A DNA stretch of 64,000 nt. Source: Brienomyrus brachyistius (Eukaryota > Chordata > Actinopteri > Osteoglossiformes > Mormyridae). A program made the position numbers and the translations under genes. Location of the stretch: contig NW_026042725.1 in the NCBI RefSeq assembly GCF_023856365.1, positions 1 through 64,000 on the forward strand, in the 5' to 3' direction. Positions within the stretch are counted from its first letter, which is position 1, and each line of letters starts with the position of its first letter. Positions 21,120 through 31,200 of this stretch are shown in pieces. The notes below the pieces were generated by a model. That model was not told where the DNA came from and did no database searches. It saw nothing but the letters and a program-made list of their open reading frames with translations.

Positions 21120-23215
21120 TTTCTGGCAACACTACAAAGTGCTTGAGAGAGATGGTTTTAAACAACTTTTGGATACTTTAGAACCAAGGTGCACACTGCC
21201 TGGCCGAAAATATTTCAGTCAAACAGCTCTGCCTAAATTGTATGATTCGTGTCGTCAAACTCTGACGCATAAACTGCAAAAGGTTTCAGTTTGCCACAAC
21301 AACAGATTTATGGTCAAGCCGAACATCCGAGCCATACCTCTCCCTGACGGTGCATTTCATTGACGAACACCGGCAACTGCAAAGCTTCTGTTCGCAAATA
21401 TCCTACTTCCCAGAAGATCACACTGGCGATATCATTGCACAAGGACTGAAAGATGCGCTGGCATCATGGTCACTGCGAGAAGACAGCATGGTTTACACGA
21501 CAACAGACATCGGGGCAAACATTATCACTGCCCTACGTAGGTACGGATTAGTAACCGGAAGACAGGAGTGTAACGAGTTCGCGTCACGAGATCTCGCGAT
21601 ATTACAGCATGACGAGATTTCTCGTCGGAGTGAAAAGTGGTCTAGTAAAGGTGCTGCAAATCAGCTGCTGTAAGCATGTCGGCGTCTGACAAAATTACCG
21701 CAGCAGACGGTCCAGACGCTTTGAAATCTTTTGCGCGGCAGCAGTTCGGCTACCCGACGAAATATGTAAACGCGAAAAGGCGACAGACAAAACACGAACC
21801 ATCTGTAAGCATTGTAGGAAAATAATGCTGTACACAGCGGCTAACGCTACTACCGTGCAAAGCCATTTCCAGCACCATCATAGCTCATTACTTAAATCCA
21901 CTGCACCGGTGAAGAAAACATAAAAAATGTATGTTTGTTATTTATGTTGTTTTATTTATATTTTATTTTATGTTCAGTTGAGTAGTCATACGAGAGAAGC
22001 CTGTCATTTGAGTTTGTGGTGAAATATTTATGGTGATAGATATTTGTTCTGTTCTTTACTGCATATAATGATGGTGATTGTTTAAAACATTTCACCATAC
22101 ATCTGCAGTATTTTGCATTTTTTGTCTTTCAAATTAATCAAATGAAAGGCTGGTTTCTAGTAATAATTTCCTCTTTGAAGTTTTCCTTAAAATATTGTTG
22201 AAATATAGTCTCGTCTCCTTCTCGTGAATCCAATATCGTGTCTCGCCTCGTCTCGTGAGCTGACTATATCGTTACACCCCTACTGAAAGAGGCTACCTTG
22301 TTTTGGGCATAGGCTTCATATTGCTATTGGTGAGTAATTTAGGGTTCCTCTATAAAATGCAGTGTATTTATCTTATTTATTATGACGTTTAAAAATACAA
22401 AAAGACCTGATAAGTAAAGCTGTAGATGACTAAAATATAATTATTTAATATATAAAATACATTACATTACACTATATATACTGTATATATATTATATATA
22501 TAGAAACTCAAACTTGCAGTGCATAAACTTATCACCGAGTCATAAACAAGATGGGGGTCAAGACAGCACATGAGAGAGAGATTTATTGAACAAGAAAAAG
22601 CCATTCGTCGTCTTTTGACTGCAGACAAAACGCACAGGCATCTTGTCCCAACATGGCAAGATGTTGAGGTGCTGGAAGCAGGAAGTAAAGCACTAGGCCC
22701 TCTTCTGGAGTTCACAGATGCTCTTTCAGGTGAGCAACTTGTTACAGTTTCTTACTTAAAACCTGTGCTGGCCTTGTTCAACTCTGATGTTCTGGTGCTG
22801 AAATCTGATGTCCTGGTGCTGAAGTCTGATGACACAGACCTGACCAAAAAGATCAAACAAACTATTCTAGAGTATTTGAACTCCAAATACACAGAGGACT
22901 GTGTGGACAAGCTATTGGGTTTGATTAAAAATCGCTTTAATAACGACGACAGGATTGAAGCCATTACGCCGGCAGCTGCGAGAGAACTTATGGCTGTGGG
23001 GACAGAGGAAGACAGCCCTACCCCAGGACCCTCACCTGCTTCAGCCACCCGATGGCTGCAGAAACTGGATCAGGTGATGATGCAAGGGAGGGAGCAAAAA
23101 GAAAAAATGTCTTTTGGCAGCTATTTCAAAAAGCACAGGAATTCAGGGAAGACGGGTATCTGCCCACTGCCACTGAAAAAGAGATCAAGAGCTACTTCAT
23201 GATATCCGAGGTGGA
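21120..23215 (+). pseudogene. hAT transposase (second family), middle to C-terminal part, disrupted
   Basis: This is a different hAT from the one at 17479. It runs HYKVLERDGFKQLLDTLEPR, then a shift, then SLTVHFIDEHRQL and VYTTTDIGANIITALRRYG (catalytic D region). The element at 21563-22282 interrupts it, and it resumes with RLPCFGHRLHIAI at 22290-22328 (the conserved CxxH-type motif). After an AT-rich gap come KLITES, stop, TRWGSRQHMRERFIEQEKAI and the frame 22570-23202 (RHLVPTWQDVEVLEAGSKAL, FTDALSGEQLVTVSYLKPVL). The end, FWQLFQKAQE...EIKSYFMISEVDS, is in a third frame. The direct repeat DVLVLKSDDVLVLKSD-type at 22780-22830 is a small internal duplication. The C-terminal dimerisation helices are missing. 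Confidence 0.8.
21563..22282 (+). mobile_element. Non-autonomous hAT (internally deleted), nested
   Basis: The left end CAGGAGTGTAACGAG... and the reverse complement of the right end TAGGGGTGTAACGAT... share the start AGGRGTGTAACGA and, further in, CACGAGA...CGATATT. The flanks CCGGAAGA (21555-21562) and CTGAAAGA (22283-22290) agree at 6 of 8 positions, as for a decayed 8-bp hAT duplication. Inside is only a BED finger piece: ATG 21676 (MSASDKITAADGP) and, in another frame, TICKHCRKIMLYTAANATT with CKHC at 21804-21815. No catalytic domain remains. The host hAT frame resumes immediately after it. Confidence 0.7.
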
Positions 23216-23331
23216 CAGTGGTCTCAATGCACATGTGTGTGTACATCCTGTAGGCCACTGTTCAATTATGTACTATAATGCAAACTGTAATAAGGTGACT
23301 GGTGAATTTAATGTTTTTGTTTTACCTCAAA

Positions 23332-23682
23332 GGCGGCATGGTGGTGCAGTGGTTAGCGCTGTTGCCTCACACCTCTGGGACCCGGGTTAAAGTCTCCGCC
23401 TGGGTCACATGTGTGTGGAGTTTGCATGTTCTCCCCATGTCGTCGTGGGGTTTCCTCCGGGTACTCCAGTTTCCCCCCACAGCCCAAAGACATGCTGAGG
23501 CTAATTGGAGTTACTAAATTGCCTGTAAGAGTGCATGTGTAAGTGAATGTTGTGTGAGTGTGCCCTGTGATGGGCTGGCCCCCCATCCTGGGTTGTTCCC
23601 TGCCTCATGCACATTGCTTCTGGGATAGGCTCTGGACCCCCCGCGACCCAGTAGGATAAGCGGTTTGGAAAATGGATGGATG
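23332..23682 (+). mobile_element. tRNA-derived SINE, full length
   Basis: A complete copy from GGCGGCATGGTGGTGCAGTGG to AAATGGATGGATG. The B box is damaged (GGTTAAAGTCT instead of GGTTCGAGTCT). No clear target duplication was found. It lies just downstream of the hAT relic. Confidence 0.9.
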
Positions 23683-23689
23683 TCTCCCC

Positions 23690-23955
23690 TTACTCTCCTT
23701 TGCTCAAGCTGAAAAGATTCAGCTCAGCTACCCTCTGCTTATAAGACCAGGAATCATTCTTATAACCCTGCATTGAACCCTTTCTAAGGCATCAATGTCC
23801 TTTTTAAGGTGGCCAAACCTGCATGCAATATTCTAGGTGAGATCTTACCAAGGCACTGTATAATCTTAGCATCACCTCCCTTGACTTAAAATCCACACAA
23901 CTAGAGAGATAACCATGCATCCTATTGGCCTTTTTAATTGCTGGAAGCATCAACA
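23690..23955. repeat. Old dispersed repeat, unclassified
   Basis: The stretch AAGGTGGCCAAACCTGCATGCAATATTCTAG, CTTACCAAGGC and ATTGGCCTTTTTAATTGCTGGAAGCA resembles wording I know from an ancient, widely scattered vertebrate repeat. I cannot name the family. No coding potential. Confidence 0.35.
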
Positions 23956-23982
23956 TATTTTACCAACTATTAATGGTGAAAG

Positions 23983-24060
23983 GCGGCACGATGGCACACA
24001 GCTGAACGGTTGGGGGGTTTGAATTCTGCTTCTGCTCTGCCTGTGTGAGTGTACTGTTAG
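23983..24060 (+). repeat. SINE head fragment, degenerate
   Basis: GGCGGCACGATGGCACACAGCTGAACGGTTGGGGGGTTTGAATTCTG aligns with the tRNA-like head (A box region, then a B-box-like GGTTTGAATTC) of the window's main SINE, then breaks off. The breaks fall near the start of the inverted repeat element at 24072. Confidence 0.5.
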
Positions 24061-24821
24061 TTTTAGTTAGGCAGATCAGGCAGTGTCGTAAACAGGTATT
24101 CAATTCTGCGCACACTTGGTAAAATGTACTATGTATACTTGACTGTACTTGTGTGCTCATGTACCTGTTTTACCTCATCTTCCATTGCTGAAGACCAGTT
24201 TGAAGACTAAAAACACAAGTACATGAGGACGGTAAATGTTGATCTTGCTCCACCCCAAACGTCAAGGATACATTGGATGCATCCTTGCCAAAGGAGAACA
24301 ATCCCATTATTCATTGCGCCCCAATTTCGTTCTTGGAAGGCAAGTTAGCAGACCAGTCATGCCTAGATCACAAGTACAGTCTTTGCATTCCTGATACTGA
24401 CTTTTGAACTTGTGCAGACCAGATCCTGCTTCTGGGTATGGAGTGGAGGTATGACTAATAGAAAGCGCAAGTCTGATGTCATTTTGTAGGTAGTTTGCTA
24501 ACATTTTAGATCATATGTTTCCCTAGGCAAAAAGCCTAAGAGGAAAGTGAATGGGATTTCAGAAATTGGGCAAAAATAATATCAAAAGACCATAACATTT
24601 TCTTATATAACTCATTTGTTCGTGGTTGTATTTTGACAGTTTTTAATGTTTCTTGGAGAAATTAGCATGTTGCTACTGCTTTGCTAAATGAAGTGAATAA
24701 TAGTACAACGCAGCAATTTCCTGACATCATTGAAAATGCAGATAGACTTTATTTTCTATTGTACATTGAAAAAGTATTATAAACATGAGTATATACATGT
24801 TTAGAAAAAGGTATAATACAT

Positions 24822-25159
24822 CCATCCATTATCCTACTTGGTCGCGGGGGTCCAGAGCCTATCCCGGGAGCAATGGGCACAAGGCAGGGAACAACCCAGG
24901 ATGGGGGGCCAGCCCATTACAGGGCACACTCACACACCATTCACGCACACATTCACACCTACGGGCAATTTAGCAACTCCAATTAGCCTCAGCATGTTTT
25001 TGGACTGTGGGGGGAAACTGGAGTACCCAGAGGAAACCCCACGACGACATGGGGAGAACATGCACAGACTCTGCACACATGTAACCCAGGTGGAGACTTG
25101 AATCTGGGTCCCAGAGGTGTGAGGCAACAGTGCTAACCACTGCACCACCATGCCACCCC
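24822..25159 (-). mobile_element. tRNA-derived SINE in the left arm, empty site known
   Basis: Full-length minus-strand copy: a (CCAT) tail at its left, and TGCACCACCATGCCACCCC at its right. Flanks ATAATACAT (24813-24821) and ATAACACAT (25160-25168) are a one-mismatch target duplication. The inverted sister arm near 43265-43290 has the uninterrupted site (read on the minus strand: GGCATAATACATTATGGCC), which confirms the insertion. Confidence 0.92.
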
Positions 25160-25677
25160 ATAACACATTATAGCCATGTGTATTATGCATTATGAATGCC
25201 GTATGAAGCTGTCATCTGTCTTTTTGTTTTCCAATGTGGTTTTGAAATGGAAAATGAAAAGAATGAATAATACACAGATTATGCACCGATTCAAAATACT
25301 CTGACCCTACAACAACTCAGAAGGGGCACAGCTCACTAACGGGAATCATCACAACCCACAAGAATAAGAGTCTTTATTGTCATATGGCAACAAAATTGAC
25401 ATAGAACTAATACAGTGTATGTGTAAATCTGTTACATTAGTGCAAAAGTTAATATTACATGTAAAATTATTTTCAGCAAATACAATCGAGAGCATTTTTA
25501 GCTTGTTAATGGGTGTATCCAAACCCATTTTGCTATTTCGACAGCAGAAACGTTTTGACTTTTTACCAGTGCAAGGCAAAAACGGGTTTTCCTAAATCTT
25601 AATTTTTCAGAGGTATGTTTAGGCGTAAAATGTAATGAACCAATGAGAATGAACCACCTCAGCTTTAGAAGGCAGCA

Positions 25678-25983
25678 GTGCATGAGCTACGGCGGATTGC
25701 TATTACAATGGTGTGTTTGCCTGCCAAGCCTGATCGGTTTTCATCTGTGAAAACAGACCTGCTCCTGCTGGAGCACATCATTTATGGGAGGACCACTGTT
25801 CCAGCTCAGCCTTCCAAGGTGAAACAGGCATGGGATGTAGCAGTGAGTATGTCCTCGTTTTCTGACATCAGCAGACCATCCGCTCAGTGCTGAAAGCGGT
25901 ATGATGATGTCAGAAGACAGGGAAACCAGAAGCTCCCTGCTGAACCTGGTGTGTTTAAATATCCATGTGTTTGGCACGACTGA
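25678..25983 (+). pseudogene. Myb/SANT-like DNA-binding ORF of a Harbinger-type element, one stop
   Basis: The frame gives KPDRFSSVKTDLLLLEHIIY, GRTTVPAQPSKVKQAWDVAV and, directly after one in-frame TGA at 25891-25893, KRYDDVRRQGNQKLPAEP. Aromatic/Trp spacing (F...L...AW) and the helix KRYxDVRRQGxxKL are those of the Myb/SANT-like domain of PIF/Harbinger accessory proteins and of Naif1-type proteins, which bind the element's ends and help the transposase enter the nucleus. The start could be ATG 25678 or ATG 25708 (MVCLPAKPDRF). No Harbinger transposase is found in either arm, so the element is non-autonomous or decayed. Confidence 0.6.
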
Positions 25984-26102
25984 ATGGTTTGGAGTCTGCA
26001 ATCTCAGCAGCTGGATCCAGAGTCTCAGATCTCCAGAGTGCAGGGCAAACGTAATGGTCTGCTTATGTGTAAGGCTGCATTACATGTTCACCGACCCAGG
26101 AC

Positions 26103-27490
26103 ATCAGAACCATATTTTACTCTACAGGCAATAGCTGGGCTGTAAGTATTGACTAATACGTATTATTACAGCCCACTGTAAGAGGCCCGGTATTATCAAA
26201 AATCACTTGTCAACATTACAATTGACAGTAGTAAGATTTTTTCCTGCTTTAGCAGAATATGGGTTTACAAACATGCATAAGTGACAATTTGTGGGCTTAT
26301 AAAAGTGCCTTTTTTTCGTGAAATTCTACTAAATCCTAAATTGTTCACTGACACGAAAACCTCATGAAGTGTTTTCATTGCTGATAAAACACCATTATCC
26401 TAATGTGCTCAAAAGGTTCTGCTTATTACAATCTGGGAAATCTCACTGATCACCAGCAAGATGTAATATCATGCACTATTGCTTTTTGTGCAGTGGGAGC
26501 TTTAACACAAGTACTCACCCTCTGGACAATTAAAAACATATTTAGCAAAAAACTGTCGTAAATGATTATACTAATATTTTATACTTTTATTGGGTTAATG
26601 TTTTAAAAAACACCAGGGGGTCATTTATCACACTGCAATTAGATTCAGGTCAAGAGATTAAAACACAGAAAGCACCTGGAAAATATTTATAGCACAGTGA
26701 CAAGCAGCACCACTCATATAATCAGCCATAACCATCCAATGCATATTGATCATGAATAATCATGTACTTACATGTTGTCCCTGTGAAGAATGGAGGCACT
26801 TTTACAGTCTGCTGACTGCAGCCATTTGACAAGCAGGACATGAAGTCATACCAAAACAAAAAAAGGTGACATCTTACAGTCGTGTTCTACTTGCTCTCAA
26901 ACATTTTTAGTTTTGATTCAGTTTGATAAAAAGCCAACATGTAAAGCTGTTCATCTTTATGGACAAGAAACAAGAATCCACTTTTGTCAATAGACCGACA
27001 GGTAACACTTAAAGCTTATAATTATAAAATTGATGCAAAATTATGGCGGAGGATAAGCGGTTTGGAAAATGGATGGATGGTTTAGGGCTCCTCATTTCCT
27101 GAAAAGTCTGCCTACATTCCCATACACACTCAAGTCATTTTAAAGTTCATTCAAGGTCTTCATTCACATAAACAGGGTTGTGGATGTGCCAATGCCACCC
27201 TGGTCCATAGAAAAACAATATGTGAAATATTTTCCCACCAGTCTGAAAACCGATGAAATTGTTGCTTCATGTCTGTCTGTCCTGGACCGAATTAGAGATC
27301 TTTCCTCTAAAATAAATAAATAAATAAATAAATATATAAAATTAAGGATCCTACAGACAGGAATCACTACAAAACAAGGTGTTGACATGCTGTCACTGGC
27401 CAACAGAATGCAAGATTATAGTTGGATAGTTTGGATGCTTCACTGCAATTCTGCTTATTTTGACTTTGAGCTGGTGCTAACATGGATATA
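26103..27490. other. Anonymous DNA, SINE tail scrap and (AAAT)n
   Basis: 27051-27080 is GGATAAGCGGTTTGGAAAATGGATGGATGG, the last 30 bp of the main SINE with nothing else of it. 27308-27333 is an (AAAT)n microsatellite. The rest is AT-rich, with no supported gene. Confidence 0.5.
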
Positions 27491-27493
27491 AAT

Positions 27494-27765
27494 GGTAAAT
27501 GGACTGCATTCATATAGCGCTTTTCTACTCCTACAAGTACTCAAAGCGATATACATTGTATGCCTCACATTCACCCATTCATACATGCATTCATACACCG
27601 GTGGTGTTGGCTGCCATTCAAGGCGCCTACCTGCTCACTGGGAGCAATTTGGGGTTCAGTGTCTTGCTCAAGGACACTTTGATGGGGTCAGGAGGAACCA
27701 ATATACTGGCATTAGTGCCTTGGTCACATTATTGTTCTGTATGTAAAGCTAGATGTTGTTTTCTG
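27494..27765 (+). repeat. Dispersed teleost repeat
   Basis: Begins GGTAAATGGACTGCATTCAT, ATAGCGCTTTTCTAC, then CACATTCACCCATTCATAC, AAGGCGCC and GTGTCTTGCTCAAGGACAC. I know this wording as one of the most frequent interspersed repeats of teleost genomes; I do not assign a class. It supports the fish origin of the window. Open frames over it are accidental. Confidence 0.75.
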
Positions 27766-28735
27766 TCACATCTAAAGCCACAAGAGAATAAAAACAACAC
27801 AAAGTGTGATGCTGTCTCAATACTTATAACTGTATCTGGCAGTAATCTGTGACAGTATAAAATGGAACAAACCCATATGGTGACTTATTATCTGTTCGTC
27901 ACTAACCAGTGATGGTCCAGCAAGAGAATTCCTGTTAGGACAGAAATCATTTACACAAAGTATATATTGTTATACACAGACATACATACATACCCAGAAT
28001 GATATAACAGTCAGCTTACACTGTGTGCAGCACTTTTAGTGCAGGACTGCTTTCCTGCTCAGGTTCAAATGGCTGTAGTGAAATAAAGGTAAAATCTGTT
28101 AAAATGTATATATGTAATACAAATGCTATTAGCTCGTATGTGTAGCCCAATGAATGGGATGGCTGATGTAATTTATTATTCTATCTCCAGATAAATGCTG
28201 TTGGCTACTCTAAAACTTCATTTTTCATTCATTAAAGTGGTAAGTTTTTGATTCTCTGTGGACATTTTTTGGTTGATACACTTTACACATAACAAAAGTG
28301 TTTTAAATTGCACTCACCAGTGTATCAGTTAGATCAAACTCTGTGCGTTATTTGAAATGTCTGACACTTCTCCACCTGCAAAACACAACTGAAATTAGTA
28401 TAGTATTACTATAGTCAGACAGCTGAACTTTTTAAACAATGCTAAACCTAGGAGAAAGTGAAGAAGGGAAAGCCACCCTGACACACGCCGATGGTAATAG
28501 TTGGTTTTTGGCTCAAGGTGGGACTTCATGGGAAAAAGGTCAACTGAAAAGTGTTAGGAAAAGTAGACTTTTTTAACATGAATCCCAGCTGGTGCAACAC
28601 CAACATACCTGCACAGCACATTAAAATGACTTGGTACTTTTTACTTATTAGTACTTTATTAGTACTTAGTGCTTTACAGACTAGATCATCTTTCTCAGAG
28701 AGCTGAAACAGTTACTGGCTATGGAAAAAGCATGA
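27766..28735. other. Anonymous DNA
   Basis: AT-rich, with no open frame or splice-framed exon that I can support. TACATACATACAT occurs near 27981. Confidence 0.35.
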
Positions 28736-28967
28736 TTATTTACCCTCTTCAGAATCCTTCTTAGAGCAGATGAAAATAGTAATTCCTTGATATGGTTTGC
28801 CTATTTCTTGTATTCTGCTAGAATAACAGGTCTTTGTGTGCCAGGAATATTGATGACCTGAGATCCATCTGCATATAGAAGGATGAAGGGTCCCTCATTC
28901 AAGTCTTTCTTGAAGCCCCTCATTTCTTTCACAGCCTGATGAAGACCTTCAGCAGTGATGTCAGGGT
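28736..28967 (-). pseudogene. Exon-like fragment of a teleost multigene family (unnamed domain)
   Basis: On the minus strand, an acceptor CACTTAACAG leads into AEGLHQAVKEMRGFKKDLNE, GPFILLYADGSQVINIPGT and VILAEYKK; after a one-base shift it goes on as IGKPYQGITIFICSKKDSEE. The string LLYADGSxVxxxPGTxxxxxLxxYKxxIGKxxxxITxFICxKxD resembles a domain I have met in expanded, uncharacterised fish proteins, some with a HECT ligase end. I cannot name it firmly. The frameshift and the lack of neighbouring exons argue for a relic. Confidence 0.4.
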
Positions 28968-28975
28968 CTGTTAAG

Positions 28976-29606
28976 TGTTACGTGCCATAAGAGGTTTGGA
29001 TATGTCTACAGGACACCTCAGTCTTCTGCCCCAAACTCCACTCACCACTTGCTGCTACAGCCCGCCTCCCAGTTTCTGGCCACGCCCCTTCCACCCTCTG
29101 ACCTCTGATCCTGGCCCTGTGTTCCGGTCCAGGATAAAGCCTGCTGATCACAGCCAGCTCGAGCTCTTGCTCAACATTTGTCTTTTGCTATTGCTGTGAT
29201 GGTTTGCTGTTTCTGATTGACTTCTTGTGTATGACGGTTCTGATTGTTTGGTTTCTGGTTTTCTGCTTCGCCCATTTTTGTACCTTTGCCTTTGGTTTGT
29301 TTGTCTTCTGGTTTTGACCTCTTGCTCAGCTCCTGACTGCTCTCTTTGCCTCGCCTCTTCGGATATAAGGAGTGACTGCCTTTTTGTTTGTGCGTACGTG
29401 CTGTTTACTGTGGTTTTGGTTAGGGAGTTAGATTTAGTTGTTGTCATTTCCTTTCCTCTTGTTTTCATTACCTTTAGAGTTTGGGACGTGGTCGTTAGCC
29501 GTTTTGGTGGTTGTTTTGGCCTGGGTCACTCCCGAAGTTTGTTGCACCTCGTGTTTGTAAAAGTGTCTGTGAATAAATATAAAGAAATACAACAAAAGAT
29601 CCCTTT
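28976..29606 (+). repeat. Possible solo LTR or retroelement end
   Basis: TGTTACGTGCC at 28976 is followed by promoter-like GC-rich sequence with GGCCACGCCCC and CCAGGATAAAGCC. Then comes a long T/G-rich tract and GAATAAATATAAAGAAATACAACA at about 29572-29595, a poly-A-signal-bearing end in CA. The 180-codon frame at 29227-29769 runs through this and is low-complexity. The boundary on the right is a guess. Confidence 0.35.
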
Positions 29607-30984
29607 GCTTCCCCTGTTCCCTTTTCCCATCCCTCGCTGGTCTCGTCTTCCCCTCTCCTTTCCCTTACCTTTCTGTCGGTCCTCAACCCTAGAAATCTTT
29701 TTTCTCGTTGTGGCTTTATATCACCTTTCCGAGCAGCCATCAAGCCAATATTTATCTGCAAATAAATAAAAATAATAAAGGCTTTCCACCTTAGAATGAG
29801 AGGGCTGAGATGATGATAGGATGTTGACAGCTAATCAACAGTAAAGTTTAGGGGTTAAATACTTTCACTGTCACTCTGAGACGTATCAAAGCACAATTGA
29901 TTACCTTAACTTCACTTTTCTCTGTTTTCTTTGCCCCCATTTTCCTTTCCTCTGCTTTTTTCTTCTGATATTATAAAAAGGTTTCTGATATTGGGGTTGG
30001 ATTTGATGGAGGATTCTCTGATACTACAAAGATGCAAACAAAAAATGTGTTTTTATAAATGCCAAAGCATTACGGGGTAAAGAAGCTGTCAGAAAGGGTG
30101 TGTGGGTACAAGTAAACATATTAGTCTATAGTTGTGCATAAATTAAAATTTTGTAATGTCTTTTACTAGTGAAATCATATATAAAATATGTAGTGTGTAT
30201 TTTGTTTGTGAGAATATGATTCAAAAAGTTACAACATTAGAAAATTACAAATACAAAGTGAAATTTTTCAGTTGTGGTTTCTTCATTATGAATACGAAAT
30301 GACATTTTCTACTGTTATAACTTTTTGAATTCTGCTATAATTCCCTCATCTTACTAATGTCTTTATACTGTCTAGTATAGACTAATACAGTGCAGGAGTA
30401 AGTCTTTTTCAACATTATTTCTTACAAACATATGTAGCCTGTCGCCGGCCAGGCATGGGATTGCCCTCAGTAGCTTGAACAAGTGCTCCATGGACTCCCT
30501 TAGTACCAGTGACGTACTGTGTGCTTATCTTACCTGAAGGGAGTTCGGAGGTGGGTTTCAAGAATCAAGATCAAGAATCTCTTTAAGCCTCTAACCACAA
30601 CCAAGGATAAATTTCGCCTGTAAGGTTTCGGGAGTCTTTTTACCACAATAAGGACAATACGTCTATATTTTTCTGAAACTCTTCTTGGTTCACGTGCTAT
30701 TTCTATGTCACATTTACTGTACCCACCTTCCTGTTAAAAAGACAGACAGTGTGTCCGTCCAATCAGCGACGATCCTTGTCAAACAGTATGTATCTACATT
30801 TTCCGGTAAAAATTAATGTTGTGTTCAGCATTTTGGGAGCTCGGTTTTGGGGGCATTTCCATTTGGGGTGTTTTTGGGGGGGTGGTATTTGCACTTCAGG
30901 GCCACCGTACATTATGCACACATCATGTTTCATAACACCAGCCTCTTTAACAGTGTTTCTGTAGGTGAATGACTTCAGCAATGG
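29607..30984. other. Anonymous DNA
   Basis: Pyrimidine-rich at 29590-29700, then AT-rich. No gene or repeat recognised; the 71-codon frame 30749-30964 and its antisense lack motifs. Confidence 0.35.
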
Positions 30985-31200
30985 GAACTATTTAAACCCA
31001 TCTGGTAAAACGCAGCCAGTCCAGCAGTAAAAACGGCAAACAGGATGACCAGGGTGATAGTAATGGCACCGCGTCCAGCCAGCTGCGGCAGGGAAGCATG
31101 ACGGGCTGAATGACACAGAAATATCTCTCTTTAATGGCCATGCTGCCCAGGAAAGAGGTTGGGACCACAATGTAACAGGAGAGCGATAGCTAGTGCTGCT
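30985..31200 (-). pseudogene. Possible 7TM receptor fragment, frameshifted
   Basis: The minus strand gives SCYIVVPTSFLGSMAIKERY then FCVIQPVM and, in the next frame, ITITLVILFAVFTAGLAAF. This could be the end of TM3 with an ERY (DRY-like) motif followed by a shortened loop and TM4 of a rhodopsin-family receptor. It is short and in two frames, so it may be chance hydrophobicity. Confidence 0.22.

Larger units (their letters stand above)
24072..26102 (+). repeat. Left arm of a large inverted repeat pair (Myb/SANT-bearing element)
   Basis: From CAGATCAGGCAGTGTCGT (24073) to ACCGACCCAGGACA (26102) this segment is matched, inverted, at 42388-43962, including long near-identical stretches (for example around 24150-24500 and 25680-26100). 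Homology stops sharply at both ends, so these are two insertions of one element about 1.6 kb long rather than a simple chromosomal palindrome. This copy is longer because a SINE sits at 24822-25159. Confidence 0.85.

Noticed and set aside
29227..29769. 180-codon open frame as a membrane protein gene
   Set aside because: Low-complexity L/V/F/S-rich translation of a T/G-rich tract that looks like an LTR region; no start context or domain.
30749..30981. Overlapping 71- and 72-codon frames
   Set aside because: No motifs or splice sites; sense and antisense open by chance.
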